A stretch of DNA of 64,000 nt from Pleurocapsa minor GSE-CHR-MK 17-07R (GTDB lineage: Bacteria > Chloroflexota > Anaerolineae > Aggregatilineales > Phototrophicaceae): NCBI GenBank assembly GCA_019359125.1, contig JAHHHY010000017.1:1-64000 (forward strand), given 5' to 3'. Shown piece by piece: positions 10,247 to 18,787 of this stretch (the first letter of the stretch is position 1; the number at the start of each line of letters is the position of its first letter). Position numbers and translations under genes: made by a program. The notes below the pieces were generated by a model that saw only the letters and a program-made list of their open reading frames with translations, made no database searches and was not told the origin of the DNA.

Positions 10247-10298
10247 AACATTCGCCTTGCTGGACGAATATGATGGCCTGACAGGTTATGGTCTATGA
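10233..10298 (+). pseudogene. Relic of a WD-repeat gene 3' end
   Basis: Read in the frame starting at 10233, the DNA encodes VWDVETFALLDEYDG, which matches VWDAETFELLDEYDG at the C-terminus of the gene ending at 9406 (13 of 15 residues, 35 of 45 bases by my count). The reading frame then meets a stop at 10296-10298. There is no room for the rest of a gene, because the membrane protein ends at 10246 in a different frame. It is the leftover tail of a duplicated WD-repeat gene. Confidence 0.75.
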
Positions 10299-10326
10299 GG
10301 TCAGATGGCAACAGACAGGAGCTGGA

Positions 10327-11055
10327 ATGAGTCTGGAGGCTAAATTTAGTCTCGTGGAGGCGAATTTAAGCGAACCGGACAGAGAAACATTTCGCCAGAA
10401 CACACAGATGGTACTTCGAGAAATATCCGACGAAGATGCGATGTTCAATGCACTTCTGGATACATCGGCAAATGCGGATCTGCGCGTCGCCATTTGTGAA
10501 CTCCTGTATTTTTACAATAAAGATCAGTCCGTCCCCTTGCTCATTCGCCTTCTGGAGACGGACACGCATCATACAGCATTGCGAATGATTGCCTGTCATT
10601 TACTCGGCTACTTTCGTGATGAACGCTCAGTAGACATTCTGATAGATGTGCTTGAGCACGATAAGCATGCCGGGACAATCGTGCGTGCTGTTTATGCGTT
10701 GGGTCAGATTGCAGACGACAGAGCGATAGAGCCGCTTATACAGGCCATGAAAAACTTCCAGGAAGAGGATTCTGTTCGCGCAGAAATTCTGGAAGCCTTT
10801 GCATATTTGTTTGCCAGGCAAGCCATACCACTCATCGTGCCCTTGCTGCACGATGCATCGCCACAGATCCGCTTTTGGGCCGCATTTGCCCTGGGCTGGT
10901 TGGGAAATAACGATCACATTGCAGAGTTGGAAAAGCTCCTCTCTGATACGAACGTGATAGAACCCTGGGGATCGGTTGGAACCGAAGCAAAGGAAGCCAT
11001 TGAAGCCATACAGCACCGTCAGACCTGGGATCATCCGGATGGAGAGGCTGAGTAA
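10327..11055 (+). CDS. HEAT-repeat protein
   Basis: A 242-residue all-helical protein with no signal peptide. From about residue 50 it shows tandem HEAT/PBS-lyase-type repeats, for example 'VPLLIRLLETD', 'VDILIDVLEHD', 'YALGQIADDRAIEPLIQAM' and 'FALGWLGNNDHIAELEKLL', with the typical Leu/Ile spacing. ATG at 10327 follows AGGAG by 5 bases and is preferred to the codon at 10288. It is the last gene of the plus-strand cluster that starts near 7.2 kb. HEAT proteins of this size are usually scaffolds; no partner can be named. Confidence 0.8.
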   Translation: MSLEAKFSLVEANLSEPDRETFRQNTQMVLREISDEDAMFNALLDTSANADLRVAICELLYFYNKDQSVPLLIRLLETDTHHTALRMIACHLLGYFRDERSVDILIDVLEHDKHAGTIVRAVYALGQIADDRAIEPLIQAMKNFQEEDSVRAEILEAFAYLFARQAIPLIVPLLHDASPQIRFWAAFALGWLGNNDHIAELEKLLSDTNVIEPWGSVGTEAKEAIEAIQHRQTWDHPDGEAE

Positions 11056-11164
11056 CCTGGAATACTTGCCCGTGAACGACGCGCTGTCTGGTGATTTACC
11101 AGTGCGAACGCATCCTCCGCCGTAAACCGGCACACGGGCATGCAACCATGGTACACCATTCTCC
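11056..11164. other. Convergent intergenic gap
   Basis: Lies between two gene ends. A 7-bp inverted repeat, GCCCGTG at 11068 and CACGGGC ending at 11139, is 72 bases end to end, but no T-run or tRNA features accompany it. Confidence 0.4.
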
Positions 11165-12346
11165 TTACGGCGTGGACAGGCGCAGGGCCAGGTCGACGGC
11201 ACCGGTGACCAGCGGCAGGATGATCGCCAGCGCAATCAGCGGGGCCACCACGCGCCACGAGTCCGGCTGGCGGATGATGTCATACACCCGCGTCCCGATG
11301 CGCGCGCCGATCACCGCGGTCAGCCCGCCGGCCAGCGCCAGCACCTCCATCCCCGGCTGCGTCCCAAACGTCCAGTGCAGCAGCAGCCCGAAGGCGATGC
11401 CCCCCAGCGCCCATGCCAGCGTTTCCGAGGCGCGCAGCCGCCGCGCCAGCGCATAGGTCCCGGCCAGCCAGATCATCGGCAGGGCGGCATAATTGGCCGG
11501 ATTACTCAGCAGGCCGGGCGCATAGGTCACCAGCCGTTCAGCCGTATTGCGGTCGCTGGACAGGGAGACCAGCAGCGCCACGCCCAGCATCAGCCACGGC
11601 CCGGCAGACATGCGGCGGACGAAGGCCAGCCCGGCAGCAGCGCCCAGCGGCGCCAGCACGATCAGCAGCGGATTCGTCCGGTTCAGGTTGTGCGCCTGGT
11701 AAATGCGGAATAGGTGCTGCGTCTCCGGCTGGGCCAGATACACGGGAATCTGTGATTCGGCGCGCACCATCTCCGGCGAATTATTGCGCCCGATCGGCCC
11801 CAGCACCGAGCCCGTCGCCATGATGACGATCAGCCACGCCAGCACAAACTTCCACAGTCGGCCGGGTTCGCCCAGCGCCAGCCTACAGGCGGCAAAGCCC
11901 AGCACCACCATCAGCAGCGACCAGCCGATCATGGCATGCGGCAGCGACCAGCCCGTCTCGTTCAGGCCAAACCAGGTGTGCCAGAAATTATCCAGCACCA
12001 GGCCAGAGAACCCCAGCATGACCACGCCTGCCCCCAGCACGACCAGCGCGCCCGGCACCGGAAAGGGCAGCGTGGGCACGCGAAAGCCGACGCCCAGCCA
12101 GCGGCGCAGGTCCCGGCGCACCAGCAGGTCCCCCGTGAACCAGGCCAGTACCAGCGCCACGCCGTAGGCCATCACATGCGGCGGCGAGAAAAAGCCGTCG
12201 AACACGTTCTGCGTGTGGTACCAGCCATCCCACGCGGCGGCGGCCAGCCCGCCCACCACGGTGAAGATGAACATCCAGCGCAGGCGGGAAAAGAGTGCGG
12301 CAGGCGGTGCAGCGGATGCGGGTGTCGATGCAGTCACGGTGGCCAT
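11165..12346 (-). CDS. Polytopic membrane protein with duplicated His motif
   Basis: A 393-residue integral membrane protein with about ten hydrophobic helices. I do not recognise the family with certainty. Two related segments stand out: DGWYHTQNVFDGFFSPPHVM (about residues 40-59) and DNFWHTWFGLNETGWSLPHA (about 120-139). Each has Asp, then (Y/W)-His, then an acidic residue, then Ser-x-Pro-His. The four histidines lie near membrane edges and could bind a metal or haem. The ATG at 12346 is taken. A lipoprotein gene follows upstream on the same strand with a 30-bp gap, so the two are probably co-transcribed. Confidence 0.65.
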   Translation of the reverse strand: MATVTASTPASAAPPAALFSRLRWMFIFTVVGGLAAAAWDGWYHTQNVFDGFFSPPHVMAYGVALVLAWFTGDLLVRRDLRRWLGVGFRVPTLPFPVPGALVVLGAGVVMLGFSGLVLDNFWHTWFGLNETGWSLPHAMIGWSLLMVVLGFAACRLALGEPGRLWKFVLAWLIVIMATGSVLGPIGRNNSPEMVRAESQIPVYLAQPETQHLFRIYQAHNLNRTNPLLIVLAPLGAAAGLAFVRRMSAGPWLMLGVALLVSLSSDRNTAERLVTYAPGLLSNPANYAALPMIWLAGTYALARRLRASETLAWALGGIAFGLLLHWTFGTQPGMEVLALAGGLTAVIGARIGTRVYDIIRQPDSWRVVAPLIALAIILPLVTGAVDLALRLSTP

Positions 12347-12376
12347 GAGGATGCGGTCTCCTGTGGAAACCAGTCG

Positions 12377-12862
12377 TTACGAAGGCTGGCGAACGGAACG
12401 GAAGGTGATGCTCAGCCCGACTGGCGTGATGTCGATCGCGCTGATGTCTGAGCCGCTGTTGTTATTGCGGGCAGATGCGGCCAGTCCGGCGGCGATATCG
12501 CTGTTGATGCGTGCCAGCGCATTCTGGTCGGCGGTGTAGCCAGCAAAATTCAACTGCGTGACGGCGGCATCCAGCACGCCATCCTGCGCCGACATGCGGA
12601 TGCTCAGCGTGCCGCCCACGACACCGCCGCGCCCGTCATTCACATCTCCGGTGACGAAAATTTCACCCTCGCGCAGTTCGGCACTGGCCGAGCGCATGAG
12701 AGGGGTCGCGCCTTCGGTCAGCAGGCGCTCGACAAACCCGGTGACTTCCTCGGAGGTCAGGGTGATGGTCAGATACGAATACTGGTCGTCCTGGCGGAAA
12801 TCCACCCGCCCGCAGGCGGCCAGCACAAACATCAGCACGATTGAAAGCAGCACTTTACGCAT
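12377..12862 (-). CDS. Predicted lipoprotein
   Basis: A 161-residue protein with a type II signal peptide: MRKVLLSIVLMFVLAACG, with lipobox LAAC. The mature part is predicted beta/alpha with no recognised domain. ATG at 12862 is preceded by GGGAG at a good distance; longer in-frame versions would bury the lipobox. It directly precedes the polytopic membrane protein on the minus strand. The domain may belong to the broad group of small lipid-binding or BLIP-like lipoproteins, but nothing in it is diagnostic. Confidence 0.75.
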   Translation of the reverse strand: MRKVLLSIVLMFVLAACGRVDFRQDDQYSYLTITLTSEEVTGFVERLLTEGATPLMRSASAELREGEIFVTGDVNDGRGGVVGGTLSIRMSAQDGVLDAAVTQLNFAGYTADQNALARINSDIAAGLAASARNNNSGSDISAIDITPVGLSITFRSVRQPS

Positions 12863-13030
12863 GGTCAATCTCCCTCTCATGAACATGCCATGCAGCGTAG
12901 CACGGCGCACGACACGGAGGACAGTCACGCGGCGCACGACCCGATATGACTCGACGCATGACTATTCGTGCGTCGGCTCACCTGCCGGCACGGTCGAAGT
13001 GTGTTACGCTGGTGAGCCAGAAGAAATGAG

Positions 13031-14269
13031 GTGCGCGTGCATCGATCCTCCCCCGCCCTCGAACCCGGCGTCCTGTCGATCTCGCGCTGGTTCTATGGCC
13101 TCATGTTCATCCTGCTCACGCTTGGGCTTTTCAGTCCCGCGCCCGTGCCCGATTATTTCAGCCTGGTCATCTGGGCGCTGTGCGGCCTGCTGAGCGCGTA
13201 TCTGCTGGTCGGCGGGCTGACCAGGCGTATGGGACGGCTGTATCTGCCGCCCGCGCTGCTGGCCGCGGCGCTCACGCCGATTCTGGCCGACAGCGCCAGC
13301 GTCGCGCTATATCAGGCGCAGAATATCAGCAGTCACGACTACGCACTGGATGGTTCGCGCCTGTATTTCTGGCTGATTCTGCCGCTGATCGTGGTCAGCA
13401 CGCAGTACAAGCTGCGCGCGCTGATCGCCTTCATGCTGGTGACATCGCTGCTGCCGCCACTGCTCACGGCCCTGCTGGACGTGTCGTTATTGCCCGGCCA
13501 GCTCACGCACGCGGCCGTGCGCATCACGCTGTACTCGGTCGTCGGCTATCTGGTGTTGATGACAGCGCGGGCGCAGCGCAGGCAGCGGCACGCGCTGGCC
13601 GAGTCAAATGCGCGCCTGTCTGAATATGCCAGCACGCTGGAGCAGCTCACCATCGCCCGCGAACGCAACCGTCTGGCGCGCGAATTGCACGACACGCTGG
13701 CGCACAGCCTGAGCGCGGTCAATGTGCAGTTAAAAGCACTCGAAGTATTATGGGAGCAGGATCCGGCGAAAGCGCGGGCCGCCCTGCACGAGACGCAGGA
13801 GCTGACGCGTGAGGGCTTGCAGGAGGCGCGTCGGGCGCTGGTCGCGCTGCGCTCCGCCCCGGTGGAGGAGCTGGGCCTGGCGCTGGCGCTGGAACGGCTG
13901 GCGCGCAAAGCGGCCGAGCGCGGCGGGCTGGCGCTGACACTCAACGTGCCGGAGCGCATCCACGGGCTGACGCCACAGGCCGAGCAGCAGGTGTATCGCG
14001 CTGCCGAGGAAGCCCTGAACAACGTGGTGCGCCATGCCAATGCGCGGGCGCTGGCGCTAAGCGTGGCGCGGGCGGGCCATATCGTGCGGCTGACGGTGCG
14101 CGACGACGGCGTCGGCTTTGACCCGGCATCGGCGGCGCGGGACGGTCATTTTGGCCTGACCGGCATGCGCGAGCGTGCCACGCTGGTGCACGGGGCGCTG
14201 TCGGTGGACAGCAGCGCGGGCGCCGGCACGACGATTACTTTTGAAGTCCCGCTGAAGGAGGACGCATGA
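13031..14269 (+). CDS. NarL-type sensor histidine kinase
   Basis: A 412-residue membrane kinase. Residues 20-185 hold about five or six hydrophobic helices with no clear extracytoplasmic sensor domain. The HisKA_3 box is RELHDTLAHSLSAVNVQLKA with the phospho-accepting His at about residue 220. The HATPase domain shows AEEALNNVVRHANA (N box) and DDGVGFDP followed by FGLTGMRERA (G boxes). GTG at 13031 or 13037 may be the start; neither has a strong ribosome site. The stop overlaps the response regulator start (ATGA). It probably senses membrane or envelope state. Confidence 0.92.
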   Translation: MRVHRSSPALEPGVLSISRWFYGLMFILLTLGLFSPAPVPDYFSLVIWALCGLLSAYLLVGGLTRRMGRLYLPPALLAAALTPILADSASVALYQAQNISSHDYALDGSRLYFWLILPLIVVSTQYKLRALIAFMLVTSLLPPLLTALLDVSLLPGQLTHAAVRITLYSVVGYLVLMTARAQRRQRHALAESNARLSEYASTLEQLTIARERNRLARELHDTLAHSLSAVNVQLKALEVLWEQDPAKARAALHETQELTREGLQEARRALVALRSAPVEELGLALALERLARKAAERGGLALTLNVPERIHGLTPQAEQQVYRAAEEALNNVVRHANARALALSVARAGHIVRLTVRDDGVGFDPASAARDGHFGLTGMRERATLVHGALSVDSSAGAGTTITFEVPLKEDA

Positions 14270-14910
14270 TCCGTGTGCTGATCGTCGACGACCAGACTGT
14301 CATCCGCGAGGGGCTGAAGGTGATCCTGAACGCCAGCGGCACGATCGAGGTGGTGGGCATGGCCTCCGGCGCAGATGAGGCGCTGGCGCTGGCCGCGCAG
14401 GTGCGCCCGGATGTCGTGCTGATGGACCTGAAAATGCCGGTCGTCAACGGCATTCAGGCTACGCGCCTGTTTCGGGCGCAGTTTCCGGAGACGCCGGTGC
14501 TGGTGCTGACCACCTATGACGAAGACGACTGGGTGGTGGATGCCATTCGGGCGGGCGCGTCTGGCTATATGCTGAAAGACAGTGAACGCGACGCGCTGGT
14601 CGCCGCTATCGAAGGCACCGCCGCCGGGCGCAGCCATCTCGACCCGGCCGTAGCGGGCAAGGTGATGGACGCGCTGCGTTTTGGCGCGCCGTCGCGGCCG
14701 GATTTCGCATCACAGCTGAGCGAACGCGAGCTGGAAATCCTGCGCCTGCTCTCGAGTGGCCTGTCGAACGCGGCCATCGGCGACCGTTTGGCGCTGGCCG
14801 AAGGCACGGTGCGCAATTATGTCACGACCATTTTCAGCAAGCTGGACGTGACCGACCGCGCCCAGGCCACGGCGCTGGCATGGCGTTATGGCCTGATGCG
14901 CGAGGGGTGA
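14266..14910 (+). CDS. NarL/FixJ-type response regulator
   Basis: A 214-residue regulator with a receiver domain (acidic pair DD near residues 8-9, phospho-acceptor Asp54 in VLMDLKMP, Thr in LTTYDED, Lys in YMLKD) and a C-terminal LuxR helix-turn-helix (LSERELEILRLLSSGLSNAA and GTVRNYVTTIFSKL). It is translationally coupled to the kinase at 13031, which is its certain partner. The target promoter is unknown; no LuxR-type site was identified nearby. Confidence 0.95.
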   Translation: MIRVLIVDDQTVIREGLKVILNASGTIEVVGMASGADEALALAAQVRPDVVLMDLKMPVVNGIQATRLFRAQFPETPVLVLTTYDEDDWVVDAIRAGASGYMLKDSERDALVAAIEGTAAGRSHLDPAVAGKVMDALRFGAPSRPDFASQLSERELEILRLLSSGLSNAAIGDRLALAEGTVRNYVTTIFSKLDVTDRAQATALAWRYGLMREG

Positions 14911-14920
14911 GTCGGGCGCG

Positions 14921-16267
14921 TTACCCCAGCGCCACGGCAAACGACGCCGTGGTTTTCGCCTGCACTTCTTCCAGCGTGACGCCGGGCATCAGCTCGCTCA
15001 GGGTCAGCTTGCCTTCGGGATAAGTGAAGACAGCCAGCTCGGTGATGACCATGTCCACCGCGCCGATGGCCGTCAGCGGCAGCGTGCACGACGGGACGAT
15101 CTTGGCTGTGCCGTCAGGACTGGTGTGCGTCATGGTGATAATCAGCCGTTGTGCGCCAGAGGCCAGGTCCATCGCACCGCCCACGCCCAGCAGCGGCTTG
15201 CCGGGCACGGCCCAGTTGGCCAGATTCGCCGCTTCGTCCACCTGCAGGCCGCCCATAATCGCCACATCGATGTGGCCGCCGCGAATCATGGCGAACGAGT
15301 CCGCGCTGTCGAAATAGCTGCTGCCGGGCAATGCCGTCACCGGGATTTTGCCAGCATTCACCGGATAGTCCATCGCGCCGCCATCGGTTGGCGCAGGGCC
15401 GACGCCCAGCATGCCGTTTTCGGTGTGCAGGATGATGCCGTGCTCCGGCGTAATCAGGTCGGCCACCAGCGTGGGGATGCCGATGCCCAGGTTAGCGACA
15501 TCGCCCGGATGCAGCTCGGCCAGCGCGCGGCGCACCATATTCATGCGCGACTCGCTCACCTTCTTGCCGCTGCCCTCCACCGATGCCGACGACCCCAGGT
15601 CCTCCAGCGTGGTGTGCGCCTGCACCAGGTAATCGACATAGCTGCCCGGCGTGTGAATCTCGTTCGGGTCCAGCTCGCCCACCGGCACAATATGCTCTAC
15701 TTCAGCGACGACGATATCGGCGGCGGTCGCCATCGCCTTGTTAAAATTCTGCTCGGTCATGCGATAGACCAGGTTGCCGGCGGTGTCGCCGCGCCACGCC
15801 CGAATGAAGGCGACATTGGCGCGCAGGGCGGGCACAAACACCATCTCGCGCCCGTCGATGATGCGCGTATCGCTGTCTTTGGCGATGACGGTCCCGTAGG
15901 CCGTGGGCGTGTAAAATCCGCCGATGCCCGCGCCGCCCGCCCGAATCGCCTCGCTCAGCGAGCCCTGGGGCAGCAGCTGCACCTCCATGCGGCCGGTCTG
16001 CGCGGCTTCCACTGCTTCCGGATTGCTGGTGAAGAAAGAGCCAATCGCCTTGCGGATCTGTCCGTTGCGCAGCAGGCGCCCCCCACCCAGGCCAGGCTCG
16101 CCCACGTTGTTGCCGATATAGGTCAGGTCACGCGTGTCTGTTTCGGCCAGCGCGTTGAGCAGATGCACCGGGTTGCCGGTCATACCAAAGCCGCCCGCCA
16201 TCAGCACATCGCCCGTCTTGACGAGGGCTGCGGCCTGCTGCGCTGTAATCTGTGCTACCTGTTTCAT
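14921..16267 (-). CDS. Fused-subunit CoA-transferase, likely 3-oxoadipate CoA-transferase
   Basis: A 448-residue single-chain family I CoA-transferase. The A half begins [15 protein letters not shown] (glycine-rich CoA site) and the B half has [12 protein letters not shown] followed by [10 protein letters not shown], where the glutamate is the catalytic residue. It should move CoA from succinyl-CoA to a 3-oxo acid. Because it is followed upstream by a thiolase, maleylacetate reductase and hydroxyquinol dioxygenase on the same strand, 3-oxoadipate is the likely substrate; acetoacetate remains possible. ATG at 16267 has AGAGGAA just upstream. About 470 bp, largely repeats, separate it from the thiolase stop. 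Confidence 0.85.
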   Translation of the reverse strand: MKQVAQITAQQAAALVKTGDVLMAGGFGMTGNPVHLLNALAETDTRDLTYIGNNVGEPGLGGGRLLRNGQIRKAIGSFFTSNPEAVEAAQTGRMEVQLLPQGSLSEAIRAGGAGIGGFYTPTAYGTVIAKDSDTRIIDGREMVFVPALRANVAFIRAWRGDTAGNLVYRMTEQNFNKAMATAADIVVAEVEHIVPVGELDPNEIHTPGSYVDYLVQAHTTLEDLGSSASVEGSGKKVSESRMNMVRRALAELHPGDVANLGIGIPTLVADLITPEHGIILHTENGMLGVGPAPTDGGAMDYPVNAGKIPVTALPGSSYFDSADSFAMIRGGHIDVAIMGGLQVDEAANLANWAVPGKPLLGVGGAMDLASGAQRLIITMTHTSPDGTAKIVPSCTLPLTAIGAVDMVITELAVFTYPEGKLTLSELMPGVTLEEVQAKTTASFAVALG

Positions 16268-16327
16268 GATTCCTCTTTCGTCCTGCCTGTGCCGCAAATG
16301 CCCAGCCTCACCCTCAGCCAACCGTAT

Positions 16328-16705
16328 AAATCGTTTCAATTCCGGGGCCGGACGAGGCAGGCCTCGTCCCTACGGCTGATGGCCTGCGGCGTAGGGACAC
16401 GGCCTGCCGTGTCCGCGCTGGCCAGAAATATCCCCTGAGTCATCCCCGCTCCGGCACAAATCGTTTCAATTCCGGGGCCGGACGAGGCAGGCCTCGTCCC
16501 TACGGGTGATGGCCTGCGGCGTAGGGACACGGCCTGCCGTGTCCGCGCTGGTCGCAGACACACCCTGAGTCATCCCCGCTCCGGCACAAATCGTTTCAAT
16601 TCCGGGGCCGGACGAGGCAGGCCTCGTCCCTACGGGTGATGGCCCGGGGGTAGGGACACGGCCTGCCGTGTCCGCGCTGGCCAGAAATACCCCCTGAGTC
16701 ATCCC
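16328..16705. repeat. Three tandem 130-bp units of composite palindromes
   Basis: A unit starting AAATCGTTTCAATTCCGGGG recurs at 16328, 16458 and 16588, a period of 130 bp. Each unit carries two different 20-bp near-perfect palindromes: GGACGAGGCAGGCCTCGTCC (first copy 16350-16369) and GGACACGGCCTGCCGTGTCC (first copy 16395-16414). The third unit has small changes in its middle. The same two palindromes recur at 32543-32826 and 51806-51877. The array lies inside the aromatic operon, between the thiolase stop and the CoA-transferase start, and would form strong stems in the mRNA. It resembles REP/BIME elements in layout. Confidence 0.9.
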
Positions 16706-16734
16706 CTCAGTCCATGCAATGGCTGAGGCCGCTT

Positions 16735-18003
16735 TTACATCAGCTCGATCAGGGTGGCCTCGCCCTGGCCGACGCCCACGCACAGCGTCGCCAGGCCATA
16801 ACGCATGCTTTTACCCTCGTCGGCCAGGCGGCGCATGGCATAAATCAGCGTGGTCAGCAGGCGCGCGCCAGACATGCCCAGCGGATGCCCCAGCGCGATC
16901 GCCCCGCCGTGGATATTGGTAATCTCTTCGCGCAGGCCCAGCTCGCGCATGACGGCCAGCGCCTGCACCGCAAAGGCTTCGTTCAGCTCGGCCAGGTCGA
17001 TATCCTCGATGGTCAGGCCGTGGCGGGCCAGCAGCTTGCGCGTCGCATTGATCGGCCCCAGGCCCATCACGCGCGGGTCGAGGCCGGCCGCAGCAGAGCC
17101 CACCCAGCGCGCCAGCGGCTTCAGCCCCAGCACGGCGGCCTTCTCAGCCGACATCAGCACCAGCGCGCACGCGCCGTCGTTCAGGCTGCTGGCGTTGCCC
17201 GCCGTGACCGTACCGCCCTTGCGGAAGGCGGCGTTCAGCTTGCCCAGCTTGTCCAGGCTGGTGGTCAGCTCGTAGCCCGCGTCTGTCTGGCGGTAGAACG
17301 GCTGCTCGTCGGTATCCACCACGATCGGGTCGCCCTTGCGCTGGGGGATGCGGACCGGCATGGTCTGCTCGCGGAACCAGCCGTTGTTGATAGCATCCAC
17401 GGCGCGCTGATGGCTTTGCAGCGCGAAGCGATCCTGCTCAGCACGGGTGATTTCGCCGCCCGCGATCTTGCCGGCGAGGCTCATTTCATACACGTTTTCG
17501 GCCGTCTCGCCCATCGTCTCCAGCGGGAACATCGCCTCCATCGCCGGATTGGGATAACGCCAGCCCAGCGAGGTGTCATAGGCGGTGATGTTGCCCGACG
17601 GGCCATAACCAACCGGATTCTTGGGCATCGAGTAGGGCGCGCGCGTCATGCTTTCCACGCCGCCCGCCACATACACATCGCCCTCGCCGCTGCTGATCGC
17701 CCGCGCCGCCTGGTTGACCGCGTTCAGGCCGCTGGCGCACAGCCGGTTGACCGTGACGCCGGGGATTTCCTGGGGCAGCCCGGCCAGCAGCACGCCCATG
17801 CGCGCCACATTGCGGTTGTCTTCGCCGGCCTGGTTGGCGCAGCCCATGACGACTTCCTCGATGATGGCCGGGTCGATGCCCGCCCGTTTGACGGCCTCCC
17901 CGATGACCAGCCCGGCCAGGTCGTCCGGCCGCATTTCCGACAGGGCGCCGCGAATCTTGCCGATGGGGGTGCGTACTGCGCTGACGATGACCACGTCTGT
18001 CAT
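16735..18003 (-). CDS. Thiolase, likely 3-oxoadipyl-CoA thiolase
   Basis: A 422-residue thiolase that should split 3-oxoadipyl-CoA into succinyl-CoA and acetyl-CoA. The nucleophilic cysteine lies in [11 protein letters not shown] near residue 88, the substrate loop is [12 protein letters not shown], the catalytic His is in [20 protein letters not shown], and the second Cys in [10 protein letters not shown]. Start ATG at 18003 ([16 protein letters not shown]) matches family N-termini. It is somewhat longer than the common 395-400 residues. Substrate is inferred from the operon; a general acetyl-CoA acetyltransferase is the alternative. Confidence 0.9.
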   Translation of the reverse strand: MTDVVIVSAVRTPIGKIRGALSEMRPDDLAGLVIGEAVKRAGIDPAIIEEVVMGCANQAGEDNRNVARMGVLLAGLPQEIPGVTVNRLCASGLNAVNQAARAISSGEGDVYVAGGVESMTRAPYSMPKNPVGYGPSGNITAYDTSLGWRYPNPAMEAMFPLETMGETAENVYEMSLAGKIAGGEITRAEQDRFALQSHQRAVDAINNGWFREQTMPVRIPQRKGDPIVVDTDEQPFYRQTDAGYELTTSLDKLGKLNAAFRKGGTVTAGNASSLNDGACALVLMSAEKAAVLGLKPLARWVGSAAAGLDPRVMGLGPINATRKLLARHGLTIEDIDLAELNEAFAVQALAVMRELGLREEITNIHGGAIALGHPLGMSGARLLTTLIYAMRRLADEGKSMRYGLATLCVGVGQGEATLIELM

Positions 18004-18058
18004 GACACTCTGTATCCTTCTACGGTTTTGCTTCGGTAAATGCAGCGCGGCGGACGTC

Positions 18059-18706
18059 TCACGAGGCGTACACGCCGCCGTCCACGAACAATCCGCGCGC
18101 CAGGGCGATTTCCGCATCGCTGACCAGGTGCTCGCGGCCAGCGTATTCCTGCACGGTCACGACCGCGCCTTTCTGGCGAAACAGCTCACCCGTCTCGTGC
18201 ACGCGCCCGGCCGGAACCCACGGATCCTTGTCGCCCGTGGTCAGCAGCGCCGGGGTGCCCGCAAACGCGCCTTCGCTGTTCCAGGCGGTGCCGGGCGGGC
18301 CGATTACGCCGCCGGTGAAAATCAGCAGGCCGCCGTAACGCATCGTGTGGCGCATGGCATACTCCGCCGCCAGACAGGCCCCCTGCGAGAATCCCATCAG
18401 GAAAATATGGTCGCTGGGCAGGCCACCTTCCAGCAGGCCGCGCACCAGCCCATGCACGCGCTCCAGCGCATGCGACAGCCACGGCTCGTTCTGTTCCAGC
18501 GGCTCCATGAAGCGCGCAGGATACCACGAGTTCCCGGCAGCGGCCGGCGCGATCAGCGCGGCGTCGGGCCAGGCCAGCCGGTCAAAAATCTCGACGATAG
18601 TCTCTGGCGACTGCGTGCGTCCGTGCAGGCCGATGATGACCGGCGTCTGCCCGGAAATGAGCTGTCCCTTGCGGACGATGGGCTGGTTCAGATGTGGATT
18701 CATCAT
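18059..18706 (-). CDS. MhqD-like phospholipase/carboxylesterase
   Basis: A 215-residue alpha/beta hydrolase of the phospholipase/carboxylesterase group. It shows the oxyanion segment [10 protein letters not shown], the nucleophile motif GFSQGA, the acid in [10 protein letters not shown] and the histidine in GREHL. Size and motifs match MhqD of Bacillus, and it lies next to a gene of the MhqO/PcpA dioxygenase family, the same pairing as in quinone and hydroquinone detoxification systems. It may hydrolyse a lactone, acyl chloride or ester formed during ring cleavage. Two adjacent ATGs (18706, 18703) could serve as start. It is in the middle of the aromatic operon. Confidence 0.82.
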   Translation of the reverse strand: MMNPHLNQPIVRKGQLISGQTPVIIGLHGRTQSPETIVEIFDRLAWPDAALIAPAAAGNSWYPARFMEPLEQNEPWLSHALERVHGLVRGLLEGGLPSDHIFLMGFSQGACLAAEYAMRHTMRYGGLLIFTGGVIGPPGTAWNSEGAFAGTPALLTTGDKDPWVPAGRVHETGELFRQKGAVVTVQEYAGREHLVSDAEIALARGLFVDGGVYAS

Positions 18707-18787
18707 ACGTTTCCCGTCAGGCAGGACGCAAAGACGTACCTGTGCGGAAAGGCGCATACGTCCCTTTCCGCACGGGCGACAGGCTGA

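Noticed and set aside
10288-10326. Longer start for the HEAT-repeat protein
   Set aside because: The ATG at 10327 has an AGGAG at good spacing, and the extra residues overlap the WD-repeat relic.
11068-11139. Possible tRNA (7-bp pairing ends, 72 bases)
   Set aside because: Neither strand shows a T-loop GTTCGA box, D-loop GG or a proper anticodon arm.
15125-16438. Long plus-strand frame antisense to the CoA-transferase, and similar His/Arg-rich frames opposite the thiolase, livM and monooxygenase genes
   Set aside because: They are His/Arg/Gln-rich artefacts of codon bias opposite genes with clear motifs.
16328-16705. Possible CRISPR array
   Set aside because: The repeat period is 130 bp, the units are nearly identical along their whole length, there are only three, and no cas genes are near.
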